DNA of 64,000 nt from Paraburkholderia sediminicola (GTDB taxonomy: Bacteria > Pseudomonadota > Gammaproteobacteria > Burkholderiales > Burkholderiaceae): the NCBI RefSeq assembly GCF_902859805.1, contig NZ_CADIKC010000021.1, positions 1-64,000 on the forward strand. The letters run 5' to 3'. The position numbers were made by a program, and so were the translations under genes. Below the pieces are notes generated by a model that saw nothing but the letters and a program-made list of their open reading frames with translations, did no database searches and was not told the DNA's origin. The stretch's first letter is position 1. Each line of letters starts with the position of its first letter. Shown here piece after piece: positions 25,481 through 34,516 of the stretch.

Positions 25481-26458
25481 TCAGGCACTAACGTCGTCAG
25501 CCGCTGCGGCCACCGTTACCGCTTCCCGCAGGCACGCCACAAAGGCCTGGCAAGCCGTGCTCAACTCCTTGTGCGAGCGCACTGAAAATCCAACCGTCCC
25601 GAACGATCCGCTCTCAGGCAAGTCCAGAATCCGCAACAGCCCCGCATCTTCGAACTGCTGCGCCGCAACGCGCGGCATCAACGCAATTCGCGGCGTATCG
25701 AGCAGCAAGCCAATATTCGTCAGTAACGACAATGACTCCACGATATCCGTCGGCAACGGCAAACCCGCCGCCCGAAAGAGATGCTCCGCCGAAAGCCGCG
25801 CCGGCGAATCGGGCGTGGGCAGAATCCACGGCGAACCGATCAGGTCCGACAGATGCGTCACGCCGGCCGGCGCAGGCCCGTAGCCTTTGCCGACCACCAC
25901 GCACAACGACTCCTCGAACAACGCCTCGTGCGTCAACGGAAAAGCACTCGCAATCGGCAATTCACGCTCGGGCAAACGCCCGACGACGATATCGAGGTCG
26001 CCCGTTGCGAGCGCCGGGAACAGATGCGCCGTCGTGCCCTCGCGCACCGTTACCAGAACGTTCGGCGTGCGCGCCTTCAACATGGCGATCGCCGTGGGCA
26101 ACAGCCGCGCCGATGCCGAAATCAGTGTGCCGACGATCACGTGACCGCTCGTACCGAGCCGGAAGTCGTTGAGCTCGTCCGTCATATAGCGCAACTCCGC
26201 CATCAGCGACTTGACCCGCCGCCCGAGCAGCAAGCCTAGTTCAGTCGGCACGACGCCGCGATTCGAGCGCGCGAACAACGCGCCGTCGAAACACGATTCG
26301 AGTTCGTGGATGACCTTGGTGACGGCCGGTTGCGTCAAGCGCATTTCGTTGGCCGCGCGAACGACGGAGCGCGTTTCCAGCACGCGCTCGAAGATCATCA
26401 GCTGATTGAGCTTCAGCTTACGGATCAGGGAAATCTCGCTGAGCGGATTGTGTTGCAT
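25481..26458 (-). CDS. LysR-family regulator, probable activator of the 3-hydroxyanthranilate operon
   Basis: 325 residues. A winged helix-turn-helix lies at about residues 15-75 (SVVRAANEMRLTQPAVTKVIHELE is the HTH core), followed by a periplasmic-binding-protein-like effector domain. It is the same strand as, and upstream of, the pathway operon, with a perfect T-N11-A box in the 133-bp gap. That arrangement, rather than the usual divergence, means lysR and the operon could share read-through. The effector is probably a kynurenine-pathway intermediate; the GbpR-like subgroup of LysR proteins is an alternative ancestry. Confidence 0.85.
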   Translation of the reverse strand: MQHNPLSEISLIRKLKLNQLMIFERVLETRSVVRAANEMRLTQPAVTKVIHELESCFDGALFARSNRGVVPTELGLLLGRRVKSLMAELRYMTDELNDFRLGTSGHVIVGTLISASARLLPTAIAMLKARTPNVLVTVREGTTAHLFPALATGDLDIVVGRLPERELPIASAFPLTHEALFEESLCVVVGKGYGPAPAGVTHLSDLIGSPWILPTPDSPARLSAEHLFRAAGLPLPTDIVESLSLLTNIGLLLDTPRIALMPRVAAQQFEDAGLLRILDLPESGSFGTVGFSVRSHKELSTACQAFVACLREAVTVAAAADDVSA

Positions 26459-26658
26459 GGCGGGCGTGACCGGAAATCGACGATCCGCGATGGTACCAGC
26501 ACAAAATCGGCTGGCCGATTAGGGGCACCCCCTGTTCGCTCCCGCTGGGCACACGTATTGCTCTATATCGCTCGCCGGCAACAACCGTCAAAGCACGCAG
26601 TGCCCACAACGAGTCGCCGTTTTCAACTTCGATCCAGCATCAATCGGTGGGAGGCCCC

Positions 26659-26820
26659 ATGCTTCGATACGCTGTAATCTTTTTCATCATCGCGATCATC
26701 GCCGCGGTATTCGGCTTCGGCGGCATTGCCGCAGGCGCAACGGAAATCGCCAAGGTCCTGTTCTTCATCTTCGTGGTGATCTTCCTCGTCACCTTGTTGA
26801 TGGGCGTGATGCGACGCTGA
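26659..26820 (+). CDS. DUF1328 small membrane protein (YtjA-like)
   Basis: 53 residues: MLRYAVIFFIIAIIAAVFGF followed by GGIAAGATEIAKVLFFIF and a second membrane stretch ending VMRR. This two-helix pattern with the GIAAGA loop is diagnostic of DUF1328. GGGAGG lies 5 bases before the ATG. Relatives are stress-induced inner-membrane peptides of unknown mechanism. It stands alone, divergent from lysR. Confidence 0.9.
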   Translation: MLRYAVIFFIIAIIAAVFGFGGIAAGATEIAKVLFFIFVVIFLVTLLMGVMRR

Positions 26821-26853
26821 CCTCCGCATCGAACAGGTAAGAAGAAACACCCG

Positions 26854-26931
26854 CCCCGGTGCGTGAATCAGCAGCGCATTGCAATACTTGCCACACCGTA
26901 TTGCAAAAGTTGCTGCCCACACCGGGGTTTT
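26854..26931 (+). terminator. Nested stem-loop terminator after the DUF1328 gene
   Basis: An outer stem CCCCGGTG (26854-26861)/CACCGGGG (26920-26927) encloses an inner perfect stem TTGCAATAC/GTATTGCAA (26879-26906), and TTTT follows. It lies between the convergent DUF1328 and GNAT genes. The long enclosed segment makes it less certain than a simple hairpin. Confidence 0.5.
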
Positions 26932-26950
26932 CATCGCCAACGTACCTTTA

Positions 26951-27580
26951 TTACGCCGCGCGCGCGATCCTCGCCGGCACAGTCAGCCTATGCGACCAGC
27001 TCGCGAGCGTGCGCGTCGCCACCGGCGGCTTGCTCAAAATCGCGCTGTCGTAGCGCTTGCCGTCAAAGCGTACGAAATCGACAATGCGAAACCCCTGCCC
27101 TCTGTAAAACGCAATCAGATGCGCAGCCGGTTGCGGCGTATCGAGCGCGAGTTCCGCGTAGCCGCGCGTCGCCGCCCAGTGGTCGGCGAAAGCGATCAAC
27201 AGCGTACCGATGCCACGCGCCTGCCACACCGGCTCCACGCCGAACTGACGCAAGCTGGCAATATCGTCGCGCCGGTAGAGTTCACACGACGACTCACGGT
27301 CCGGCGCATACAGCGTCATCGTGCCGACAATGCGCCCTTCGCAGACCGCCACGTAGCAATCGCCGCGCGTCGCGCGTGAACGTGTCGTCTCCACCGTTTG
27401 ATCCACACAGGTGCAATTCAGCCCCATCGCACCGAGTCGTGTGAAAGCGCGATGCAGCAGCGCGGTCAACGCGACATACGAATCGCGCGATGGATCGAAG
27501 CGGCGCAGTTCGACACGGCCCACGCCGTGACACACGTAATCGATACGGACGGATTGCTGCGTCGTTGCACGTCGCTTCAC
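26951..27580 (-). CDS. GNAT-family N-acetyltransferase
   Basis: About 209 residues. The acetyl-CoA pyrophosphate-binding motif A is seen as V-E-P-V-W-Q-A-R-G-I-G-T-L-L-I, with motif B near HLIAFYRGQGFRIVDF. I favour the GTG at 27580 because GAGG sits 7 bases before it; a GTG three codons upstream lacks space for a ribosome site. The substrate is unknown. It stands alone with no operon partner and is unrelated in detail to the GNAT pair at 52462-53596. Confidence 0.8.
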   Translation of the reverse strand: MKRRATTQQSVRIDYVCHGVGRVELRRFDPSRDSYVALTALLHRAFTRLGAMGLNCTCVDQTVETTRSRATRGDCYVAVCEGRIVGTMTLYAPDRESSCELYRRDDIASLRQFGVEPVWQARGIGTLLIAFADHWAATRGYAELALDTPQPAAHLIAFYRGQGFRIVDFVRFDGKRYDSAILSKPPVATRTLASWSHRLTVPARIARAA

Positions 27581-27721
27581 GTTGAGCACCTCGCGCTATC
27601 AAGATGCACGAAGTGTAGATTTCGCGCGTAGGCGTCTCAAGAAAAAATGTCGTAAAAACTCACATGGGATGTGCGTGCCGACGTGCATGCACGCCTGTTG
27701 CGGACACAGCTTGCCCGCGTC

Positions 27722-28624
27722 CTAGCCCGCCGGTACTACAAGCGGCTCGCTCTCCCGCAAGCCAAGATGCAATTCCTCGCACAGAAACGTCTGCAATGTC
27801 TGCACGGCGGCCGCCTGCGCACCGGAGACCGGGCGCATGAAGAGTCCGAAATCGGCGGTCGGCGCATCGGGTAATCCATCGGCCTGACCGAGCACGCGCA
27901 TCGACTCCGAGCGGATATTGCCGTCGAGCAGCACCGACACACCGAGCCCCGCTTCCACGGCCGATTGCACCGCCGGCAAACTGGTGCTGGTGCACACAAT
28001 GCGCCATGCAATCCCCGCGCGCCTTAGCGCCGTCAACACCTGTTGCTGCCACAGACACGCGCCGCCGAACGCAACCACCGGCAGCACGGCTTCATCCTCG
28101 CGGCTAAACCCGCGCGCGCCGACCCAGAAGAGCGGCTGTGTCCACGTCAGCAGCGGCACCGCGTCGACCAACGCCGGGTCTCCTACCACCACGTCGAGGC
28201 CGCCGTCCGCAAGCCGGTTCGACAATGCCGAGCTGGTATCGACGACGATCTCCAGCGCCACCTGCGGATAAGCGATCGAAAAACGCCGCAGCGCACGCGG
28301 CAAGCGACCGACCGCGATGTCTTCCAGCATGCCGAGCCGCACCGTGCCGGACACCTGTCCCGCGCTCAACGCCCGGCGCGCATCGGTGCCCGCGCCGAGG
28401 ATCGTATGCGCGAACGGAAGCAGCAGATGGCCCGCCTCGGTGAGTTGCACGCCACGCGGCGAGCGGTCGAGCAAACGCTGCCCCAACTCTTCTTCGAGCC
28501 GGCGCAATTGCATGCTCACTGCCGCCTGGGTACGGGCAAGGCGGGCCGCCGCCACGCCCACCGCGCCGGTTTCCGCCACGGTGACGAACGCGCGCAGGAG
28601 ACTGCTGTCGAGATCTCGGGTCAT
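27722..28624 (-). CDS. LysR-family transcriptional regulator
   Basis: About 300 residues from the ATG at 28624 (MTRDLDSSLLRAFVTVAETG). The HTH is VGVAAARLARTQAAVSMQLRRLE and the effector domain follows. An ATG at 28645 would add seven residues. It diverges from the EamA exporter gene across 102 bp, which suggests it controls that exporter. Similar proteins exist in the AllS/CysB-like group; the effector is unknown. Confidence 0.85.
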   Translation of the reverse strand: MTRDLDSSLLRAFVTVAETGAVGVAAARLARTQAAVSMQLRRLEEELGQRLLDRSPRGVQLTEAGHLLLPFAHTILGAGTDARRALSAGQVSGTVRLGMLEDIAVGRLPRALRRFSIAYPQVALEIVVDTSSALSNRLADGGLDVVVGDPALVDAVPLLTWTQPLFWVGARGFSREDEAVLPVVAFGGACLWQQQVLTALRRAGIAWRIVCTSTSLPAVQSAVEAGLGVSVLLDGNIRSESMRVLGQADGLPDAPTADFGLFMRPVSGAQAAAVQTLQTFLCEELHLGLRESEPLVVPAG

Positions 28625-28726
28625 CACGTTTCTTGAAGTGGTCATAAGAAATATCAACTTATCTTAATACCGCCTGCACCGATAAGATAGCTTCCACCCC
28701 ATTCGAAAAGCGGTAACGAGGCCAAG

Positions 28727-29623
28727 ATGCAGGACACCACCATCAAACCCGCGCTGAATTCTGTGCCGACACCAGCATCCGTGAAGCCCGTGAGCGCCGC
28801 AGCCGGCGCGGCGCTACTGTGCGTGCTGTCGATGTCTAGCGTGCAATTCGGCGCCGCGCTCTCCGCGCCGACGATGGCCGAGTACGGCTCGCTCAGCACC
28901 ACCTGGTTGCGCCTTTGCTGGGCGGCCGTCGTGCTTGCGTTGCTGGTGCGCCCGCGCTTCTTCACCTACTCGCGCTCGCATTGGCTCGCGGCCGGTGCGT
29001 TGGGGGCCGCGATGGCCGGCATGACGCTGTGCTTTTTCGCGGCGCTTCAGCGGATTCCATTGGGGCTCGCCGTCGCGATCGATTTTCTTGGACCGCTCGC
29101 CGTAGCGACTTTCGCGGTGAGACGAGCGCGAGCATTAGTGTGGCCGGCGCTGGCGATTGCCGGCGTGCTGCTGCTCTCGCGCGATCGCGCGGGCTGGATC
29201 GGCGAACCGCTCGGCGTATTGCTCGCGTTCGGGGCCGCGCTCGGCTGGGGCAGCTATATCGTGTTGATGAAAAAGACCGGCACGCTGTTCGCCGGCCTCG
29301 AAGGATTGTCGGTATCGCTGATCGCTGCGGCGCTGGTTGCCACGCCGTTTGGCTTCGCACAAAGTGGCATACACATCGCCGCAGGACAGATCGCTGCAAC
29401 CGCGGGCCTCGCGTTGCTGGTCCCGCTCTTACCCTACGCGCTGGAAATGGTTGCGTTGCGGCACATGCCGGCCGCATCGTTCGGGATACTGATGAGTGTC
29501 GAACCGGCGATCGGCGCACTGGCCGGCTTCGTGGTGCTGCATCAACCGATGGGCGTCCTGCAGATCGCAGGCACATTGCTGGTGGTTGCCGCGAGCGTGG
29601 GCGCCGTGGTGGCGACACGCTGA
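28727..29623 (+). CDS. EamA-family (RhtA-like) inner-membrane exporter
   Basis: 298 residues, ten hydrophobic segments in two EamA repeats. The C-terminal repeat contains PYALEMVALRHMPAASFGILMSVEPAIGALAGF, the segment typical of RhtA threonine/homoserine exporters. GAGGCC precedes the ATG at 28727. The neighbouring divergent LysR gene probably regulates it. Amino acid or metabolite efflux is likely; the exact solute cannot be told. Confidence 0.88.
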   Translation: MQDTTIKPALNSVPTPASVKPVSAAAGAALLCVLSMSSVQFGAALSAPTMAEYGSLSTTWLRLCWAAVVLALLVRPRFFTYSRSHWLAAGALGAAMAGMTLCFFAALQRIPLGLAVAIDFLGPLAVATFAVRRARALVWPALAIAGVLLLSRDRAGWIGEPLGVLLAFGAALGWGSYIVLMKKTGTLFAGLEGLSVSLIAAALVATPFGFAQSGIHIAAGQIAATAGLALLVPLLPYALEMVALRHMPAASFGILMSVEPAIGALAGFVVLHQPMGVLQIAGTLLVVAASVGAVVATR

Positions 29624-29664
29624 ACGAACGCCGCTAAACCGCTGCGTATGTGCGTGCGCAGCGC

Positions 29665-30216
29665 TCAGGCGATATTCTCCGCTTCGTAAAGACGCCGGCC
29701 CGCTGCGTCTTTCGCGCCGAGGATCGGCTCGATTTCGATCGGCCATTCAATGCCGATGTCAGGATCGCTCCACAAGATGCAGCGCTCGAGTTCGGGGAAC
29801 CAGTATTCGGTGGTCTTCCACAGGCATTCGGCGACGTCGGACAGCACGACGAAACCGTGTGCGAAGCCCGGCGGCACCCACACCTGCCGACGATTGGCCG
29901 CGCTCAGGCAGGCGCCGCTCCACTTGCCGAAGGTCGGCGAGTTGAGCCGCACGTCCACAGCGACGTCGAACACCTCTCCCACCACCACGCGCACGAGCCG
30001 GCCTTGCGGCCGATGCACCTGATAGTGCAAGCCGCGCAACACACCACGCACTGCCCGTAAATGACGGTCTTGCACGAAATTGAAACCGTGCGAGACGTCG
30101 TCGGTAAACTCATCCGCGCTGAAGCTCTCGAAACAGAAGCCAAATTCGTCGCAAAACACCTCGGGCTCGATGAGTTTCACCTCCGGCAATGCTGTCGCCA
30201 TTACCTTGTTACCCAT
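29665..30216 (-). CDS. RmlC-like (dTDP-4-dehydrorhamnose 3,5-epimerase family) cupin with altered active site
   Basis: 183 residues, full RmlC length, aligned end to end with RmlC (VRGVLRGLHYQ, VFDVAVDVR, SPTFGKW, PPGFAHGF, ILWSDPDIGIEWP). The catalytic base H64 is kept, but residue 133, where RmlC has the catalytic Tyr of F-x-Y-K-T-T-x-Y, is Trp (LWKTTEYW). The nucleotide-contacting Arg of DERGFF is Phe (DEFGFC), and the N-H-S loop is R-H-L. No rmlA, rmlB or rmlD lies nearby. It may be a mono-epimerase or an enzyme with another nucleotide sugar, rather than a rhamnose gene. Confidence 0.82.
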   Translation of the reverse strand: MGNKVMATALPEVKLIEPEVFCDEFGFCFESFSADEFTDDVSHGFNFVQDRHLRAVRGVLRGLHYQVHRPQGRLVRVVVGEVFDVAVDVRLNSPTFGKWSGACLSAANRRQVWVPPGFAHGFVVLSDVAECLWKTTEYWFPELERCILWSDPDIGIEWPIEIEPILGAKDAAGRRLYEAENIA

Positions 30217-30379
30217 GGCCACTATGCTCGTAAGAAGCCCGCCAGCAGAAAACACGACCGCCGACGCACACGCCGGGGCACGCACGGTCACACATGCCGT
30301 TGCGCACCCCGTTGCACACGCGCCCGTCCGCTCCAGGTTGCACCCTGCGCGGCACCGTCTGCACGGCGCCCGCTCAAGC

Positions 30380-31375
30380 TTACGCCTCGGTCGCCACCCG
30401 GCTGCGTGCGCGATATTCGGTGGGCGACAGCGCCATCCGCTTGCGGAATATCTTCGCGAGGCGATCGCCGTTGCCGGTGCCGCTGCGGCGCGCGATCTTG
30501 TCGACCGGCAATTCGGTTTCCGTCAGGAAGTTGCAGGCAATGCGCAACCTCACCTGCAGCAGATAATCCGAAGGCGTGACCTGCATTTCATGCTTGAAAC
30601 GCCGCAGAAAATTGCGTTCGCTCATCGCCGCCACTTGCGCTGCGTCGGCAACCGACACCGGACGATCGCAATTCGCCTCCATCCAGCGAGCGGCGGCACG
30701 GATTTTCTCGGCGACGCTGAGTGTGCCGCCCTCGGCCGGTAGCGGCACCCAGGTCGCGGCCATACCTGGCATCACGCGATCGGCGACGCTGCGCGCGAGC
30801 TCCGCGCCAAGATCGCGCTTGATGAACATCAGCGCGCTGCGCGCGCAATCGTTACGATCGTTGGCGGCGCTGCGCACGGCATCGGCCGTGGCGCTGCCCA
30901 GATAGCGATTCACCTGCAGACCGTCATGCTCCGCGGGACCAGCTGCTTCGAGCACGAGACGGCCCTCGCCGATCGTCTCGATAGCACGGGTTCGCGTTTG
31001 CACCGATCGCAACCAGCCCAGCAAGCGTTCGTCGAGCGCGGCCTCATGTGCGCCGTAGCCGCCTGCGATGAACAGAACATCGAAACCGCTGCCATAACGC
31101 GTGTCGATACGGTCGGTCCAGATCCGCGCCGACGAAGAACTCGCGACGCTGCCACCGTCCATCGACAGAAACTGCACTTCGTAAGGCGGCTCTTCGCCTG
31201 CCCGCGAGCCCGAGAGTTCATTGGCGGTCTGGAACATCTCGACCACCGTGCCAGGCCCGAGCAGCCAGAAGCCGTCGAACAGCAACACGCCGATTCGCCG
31301 CGCTGCACTACGCACGTTTAGCGTCGGCGTATGTAACCAGGTAACCCTCGCAGTATCCAGATGCAAGTGCGGCAT
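30380..31375 (-). CDS. GlxA-type transcriptional regulator (DJ-1/PfpI domain plus AraC helix-turn-helix)
   Basis: 331 residues. Residues ~28-200 form a class I glutamine-amidotransferase-like (DJ-1/PfpI) domain; the usual nucleophile-elbow Cys region reads IGEGRLVLEAAG, so it is not catalytic. Residues ~225-325 are the AraC HTH pair (ADAAQVAAMSERNFLRRFKHEM ... KIARRSGTGNGDRLAKIFRKR). GGGGAAAG precedes the ATG at 31375. Relatives control carnitine, betaine or arginine metabolism. The nearest genes give no clear target, and the 765-bp A/T-rich gap upstream may contain its site. Confidence 0.85.
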   Translation of the reverse strand: MPHLHLDTARVTWLHTPTLNVRSAARRIGVLLFDGFWLLGPGTVVEMFQTANELSGSRAGEEPPYEVQFLSMDGGSVASSSSARIWTDRIDTRYGSGFDVLFIAGGYGAHEAALDERLLGWLRSVQTRTRAIETIGEGRLVLEAAGPAEHDGLQVNRYLGSATADAVRSAANDRNDCARSALMFIKRDLGAELARSVADRVMPGMAATWVPLPAEGGTLSVAEKIRAAARWMEANCDRPVSVADAAQVAAMSERNFLRRFKHEMQVTPSDYLLQVRLRIACNFLTETELPVDKIARRSGTGNGDRLAKIFRKRMALSPTEYRARSRVATEA

Positions 31376-32140
31376 GATCTTTCCCCAAGCTGTCGTACAT
31401 TGTGGACCCCGCTGCCCCGTCGGCCGGACGATATGGACGAATTGAATTACGGCGGATGAAAACCACCGGCAACGCCGCTTAACGGATTATGCGTGATGTT
31501 AGCCGAATGCCGCGCTATAGTAAATTTGAAAAACAAATCCGTATTGAGAAACACGATGTGCAACGAAAAACATTATTGTGTGTTTCATATGACTGTCGGC
31601 ACATGAGCCGGCATAAAGGCGGGCCATCGCGGCTTGTCGACCAGCCGAAGACTGAAGAAGCCTGCACAGAGCCACGCTCAAGCCTGCGGCGCTGGCGAGC
31701 CGACTTCTCGCGAATCGCCGGATTCGCGATGTCGATTCAACGAAATCACATACAAAAATGTTTCAAACGTGAACTCGAAAGCTCGCAAATAATGAACGTT
31801 CAATCAGGCTTTTATTCGCAAATCGGGAATTTATCGACAGTGCCAATGTGGCAAACCGCACATTTATCGAAGCATTCACGATTAAGCAATTCGGCACTTA
31901 TTTCCCATGCGGCTAAAAATGTTTCTATATTGAAACATCCAGCCTCTTTTACATATGACCAATACCCTGGTCATTAGTCTCTTCACAGGGAAAAACATCA
32001 GACAATTGTGCACTGCGGCGGAAATCGTGCCAGCTGGTTTCCTTAAACAAAGTTTCATCCGTTGATCGTGCTCTTTAAGACCCGGTTAAGCGAGGCGGCG
32101 CCATAATTTGCTCATCGTGAGAGCAGGAAGGAGCAGAGAT
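31376..32140. other. A/T-rich intergenic region with two operator-like inverted repeats
   Basis: This 765-bp gap is visibly richer in A/T than the rest of the window, especially 31490-32000. A 162-codon frame exists on the plus strand (31489-31977), but it lacks a ribosome site and recognisable domains, and I do not call it. Two inverted repeats with identical architecture lie 36 bp apart centre to centre: ATGTTTC-N6-GAAACAT (31919-31938) and ATGACCA-N6-TGGTCAT (31955-31974). They sit 170-220 bases upstream of the gene at 32141 and could be regulator sites. Confidence 0.5.
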
Positions 32141-32515
32141 ATGTCGCGCCCCATGAGCATCGAGAGAGTCAACGAATATGGACAAAACGCGGTTCGCATC
32201 GCCATCGAGGACCGTGCGGTACTGCTCGAAACGGCCGACCTGGATGCCGTGATCGAGCATCTCAGCGCGCTGCGCGCCTCGATGCGCCCGGAAGTACCGA
32301 AGGAACCGCTGCGCACCCATCAGTATGTGATTGAAATCGATCCGTGCTGGCACGCCGAAAAACATCCGCTGCACGACGGCGCCGTGCTGTTCCTACGGCA
32401 TTCCGGCTTGGGCTGGGCCGGTTTTGCACTCCCCACTGAGAGTCTTGCCAGATTGCATCACGCGTTGACGCAGCAACTGGAAGCCTCACTCGAAGTACAC
32501 GGCATGCTCAATTGA
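32141..32515 (+). CDS. Hypothetical protein, 124 residues
   Basis: No family recognised. It is a soluble protein without signal peptide or membrane segment. The first half is short beta/alpha (IERVNEYGQNAVRIAIEDRAVLLETADLDAV), with a mid segment rich in His/Trp (IDPCWHAEKHPLHDGAVLF) and one Cys that could bind metal. GGAAGGAGCAG gives a strong ribosome site, which supports the gene. The sequence 90 bases upstream, AGTTTCATCCGTT, nearly repeats one upstream of the RND operon (34612). Confidence 0.75.
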   Translation: MSRPMSIERVNEYGQNAVRIAIEDRAVLLETADLDAVIEHLSALRASMRPEVPKEPLRTHQYVIEIDPCWHAEKHPLHDGAVLFLRHSGLGWAGFALPTESLARLHHALTQQLEASLEVHGMLN

Positions 32516-32675
32516 ACCGGCTGGATCGGCTGAATCAGCCGATACACGAACGGCCGCCGCTTGTTGCGTTTCGCGCAGCACTGCATTTCAGAGAGCGTCT
32601 GCACCTGGCGGCGCTTCGCTTCTATACTTCCCTCGCCGCGTCATAGCGGTTACTTTCATTCAGGTCTCTTTCCGA

Positions 32676-32705
32676 AGCGCGGCTCTGGCCGCGCTCTTTT
32701 TTTTG
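32676..32705 (+). terminator. Strong rho-independent terminator
   Basis: AGCGCGGC-TCTG-GCCGCGCT is a perfect 8-bp stem followed by CTTTTTTTTT. It lies 160 bp beyond the stop at 32515. It may end the transcript of the hypothetical gene, or a short independent RNA starting near a TATACT at 32623-32628. Confidence 0.85.
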
Positions 32706-32871
32706 CGCGTCGCTTAGTCTTGCTGATCGTTCACGAACGCATCGGGATGCAAGACCGTCCGCGCAGTTCATGAACATTGCACAAAGTTAAAAAAGACTTA
32801 ATCCACCTGGGCGTGCCGTTTTATCTGCGATCGCCGATGATGCAGCCATCGTCCTTCTCTACTGTTCCAAC

Positions 32872-33795
32872 ATGAACCAGCTACAAGCGATGCGTGTCTT
32901 CACACGGGTGGTCGATCTCGCCAGCTTCAATCTGGCGGCGAGACAGTTAGGCATGTCGGCGGCGGCTGTCACGCGCAGCGTCGGCACGCTGGAAGCGCAT
33001 CTGAACATGCGCTTGCTGAATCGCACCACGCGCTCTCTCTCGCTGACCGATGTGGGCCGCGAGTATCTCGACGGCTGCCGCACGATCATCGAAAAGCTCG
33101 ACGAGATGGAATCGAACCTGCTGGAGACCACGCGCGATCCGCAGGGCACGCTGCGGATCGCCACGCCGATGACGTTCGCGACTGCCGGGCTGGGCAAATT
33201 GCTGGCCGCGTATCGCACGCTGCATCCACGCGTGGATTTCGACGTGACGACGTTCGATACGCATATCGATCTCGTGGAAGGCGGTTTCGACGTATGTTTC
33301 TCCGACGACCGCCGGCTCGCCAACTCCTCGCTGGTCAGCCGCACCCTGACCAGCGTCGATGAAATGACGGTCGCGTCCCCCGCGTATCTGGCGCGTCACG
33401 GCACCCCTCGCGATCCGACGGCGTTGAACCGCCACGGCTTGTTGACGGTCTCCGACGGTTCGTCGCGTGCCTGGGAGTTCGCGGACGCCGACGGCATCTA
33501 TCGCGTCAACACCGGCAGCGCGCTCACCGCAACCAGCAGCGCGATGGTGCGCGTGGCCGCGCTCAACCATATGGGTATCGCCTTGCTGCCGCTGCCGATC
33601 ATCGCTGACGATCTTGCTCAAGGCTCGCTCATCCCCGTGCTCGAACAGTTCGAAATCAACGGCGGCCCGCGTCAGGTGTCGATCCTCTACTCCGGCCGCA
33701 ACTATCTGTCGATGCGCGTGCGCAGTTTCATCGACTTCGCGGTCAGTCAGTATCGCGCGCCGGACCGCCCGGTTGCTCTGCGGGCGGTGGCCTGA
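32872..33795 (+). CDS. LysR-family transcriptional regulator
   Basis: 307 residues with the N-terminal HTH (FNLAARQLGMSAAAVTRSVGTLEAHL) and an effector domain. The RTTRSLSLTDVGREYLD wing is typical of the DsdC/AaeR-like group common in proteobacteria. The response-regulator gene starts 16 bp after its stop, so the two are probably cotranscribed ahead of the RND efflux operon. No clear ribosome site precedes the ATG at 32872. Confidence 0.86.
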   Translation: MNQLQAMRVFTRVVDLASFNLAARQLGMSAAAVTRSVGTLEAHLNMRLLNRTTRSLSLTDVGREYLDGCRTIIEKLDEMESNLLETTRDPQGTLRIATPMTFATAGLGKLLAAYRTLHPRVDFDVTTFDTHIDLVEGGFDVCFSDDRRLANSSLVSRTLTSVDEMTVASPAYLARHGTPRDPTALNRHGLLTVSDGSSRAWEFADADGIYRVNTGSALTATSSAMVRVAALNHMGIALLPLPIIADDLAQGSLIPVLEQFEINGGPRQVSILYSGRNYLSMRVRSFIDFAVSQYRAPDRPVALRAVA

Positions 33796-33811
33796 ACCGG
33801 GCTCGCGCATC

Positions 33812-34486
33812 ATGCCCAAAATACTGACGATCGAAGACGACGAGTTGATCGCCCACGACATCGTGCGCACGCTCAGCGCAAGCGGTTTCTCTGTCGACGT
33901 GGCACGAACCGGCCGCGAAGGCATGGCGAAAGTAATGGCGGGCGACTACGACGTCGTCACACTCGACCGCATGCTCCCCGATCTCGACGGTCTGACCATC
34001 GTGGCGACGATGCGTGGCGTCGGCATGGAAACGCCGGTGCTCGTGATGAGCGCGATGTCCGACGTCGATCAGCGCATTCAAGGTCTGCGCGCCGGCGGCG
34101 ACGACTATCTGACCAAGCCCTTTTCGCCAGAGGAAATGTTCGCGCGCGTCGAGGTGCTGTTACGCCGCCGCCCACGTCACACCAAAGTAGAAACGCTGCT
34201 GCGCAACGGTGCACTGGAACTCGACCTGGTCCGCCGCAAAGTCACCTACCGGCAGCGCGAACTCGATCTGCAACCCACCGAATTTCGCGTGCTCGAATTC
34301 ATGATGCGCCACGCCGGCCAGGTGCTGACGCGCACGATGATTTTTGAAGCCGTGTGGGGCTGCCGCTTCGACCCCGGCACCAACCTGATCGACGTACACG
34401 TAGGCCGTTTGCGCAAGAAAGTCGAAACTCCCGGCGAGCGCCCGTTGATTCGCACCATTCGTGGCTCAGGCTATCTGTTCGGCTGA
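33812..34486 (+). CDS. OmpR/PhoB-family response regulator without an adjacent kinase
   Basis: 224 residues. The receiver has acidic pocket E8-D9-D10, phospho-acceptor D52 (VTLDRMLP) and the conserved Lys in YLTKPF. A winged-helix DNA-binding domain follows (PTEFRVLEFMMRHAG ... IRTIRGSGYLF). It closely resembles the regulator at 47802-48479, sharing DPGTNLIDVH and GGDDYLTKPF blocks. No histidine kinase gene is next to it, so it may be served by the kinase at 46391-47788 or another. It probably controls the RND genes 250 bp downstream. Confidence 0.9.
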   Translation: MPKILTIEDDELIAHDIVRTLSASGFSVDVARTGREGMAKVMAGDYDVVTLDRMLPDLDGLTIVATMRGVGMETPVLVMSAMSDVDQRIQGLRAGGDDYLTKPFSPEEMFARVEVLLRRRPRHTKVETLLRNGALELDLVRRKVTYRQRELDLQPTEFRVLEFMMRHAGQVLTRTMIFEAVWGCRFDPGTNLIDVHVGRLRKKVETPGERPLIRTIRGSGYLFG

Positions 34487-34516
34487 CACCGCTTCATTTG
34501 CAGGCTTTCTGACCGA

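Noticed and set aside
31489..31977. 162-codon plus-strand frame in the A/T-rich gap
   Set aside because: No ribosome site, no hydrophobic or domain pattern, unusual residue mix, and it overlaps the two operator-like dyads; likely chance in A/T-rich DNA.
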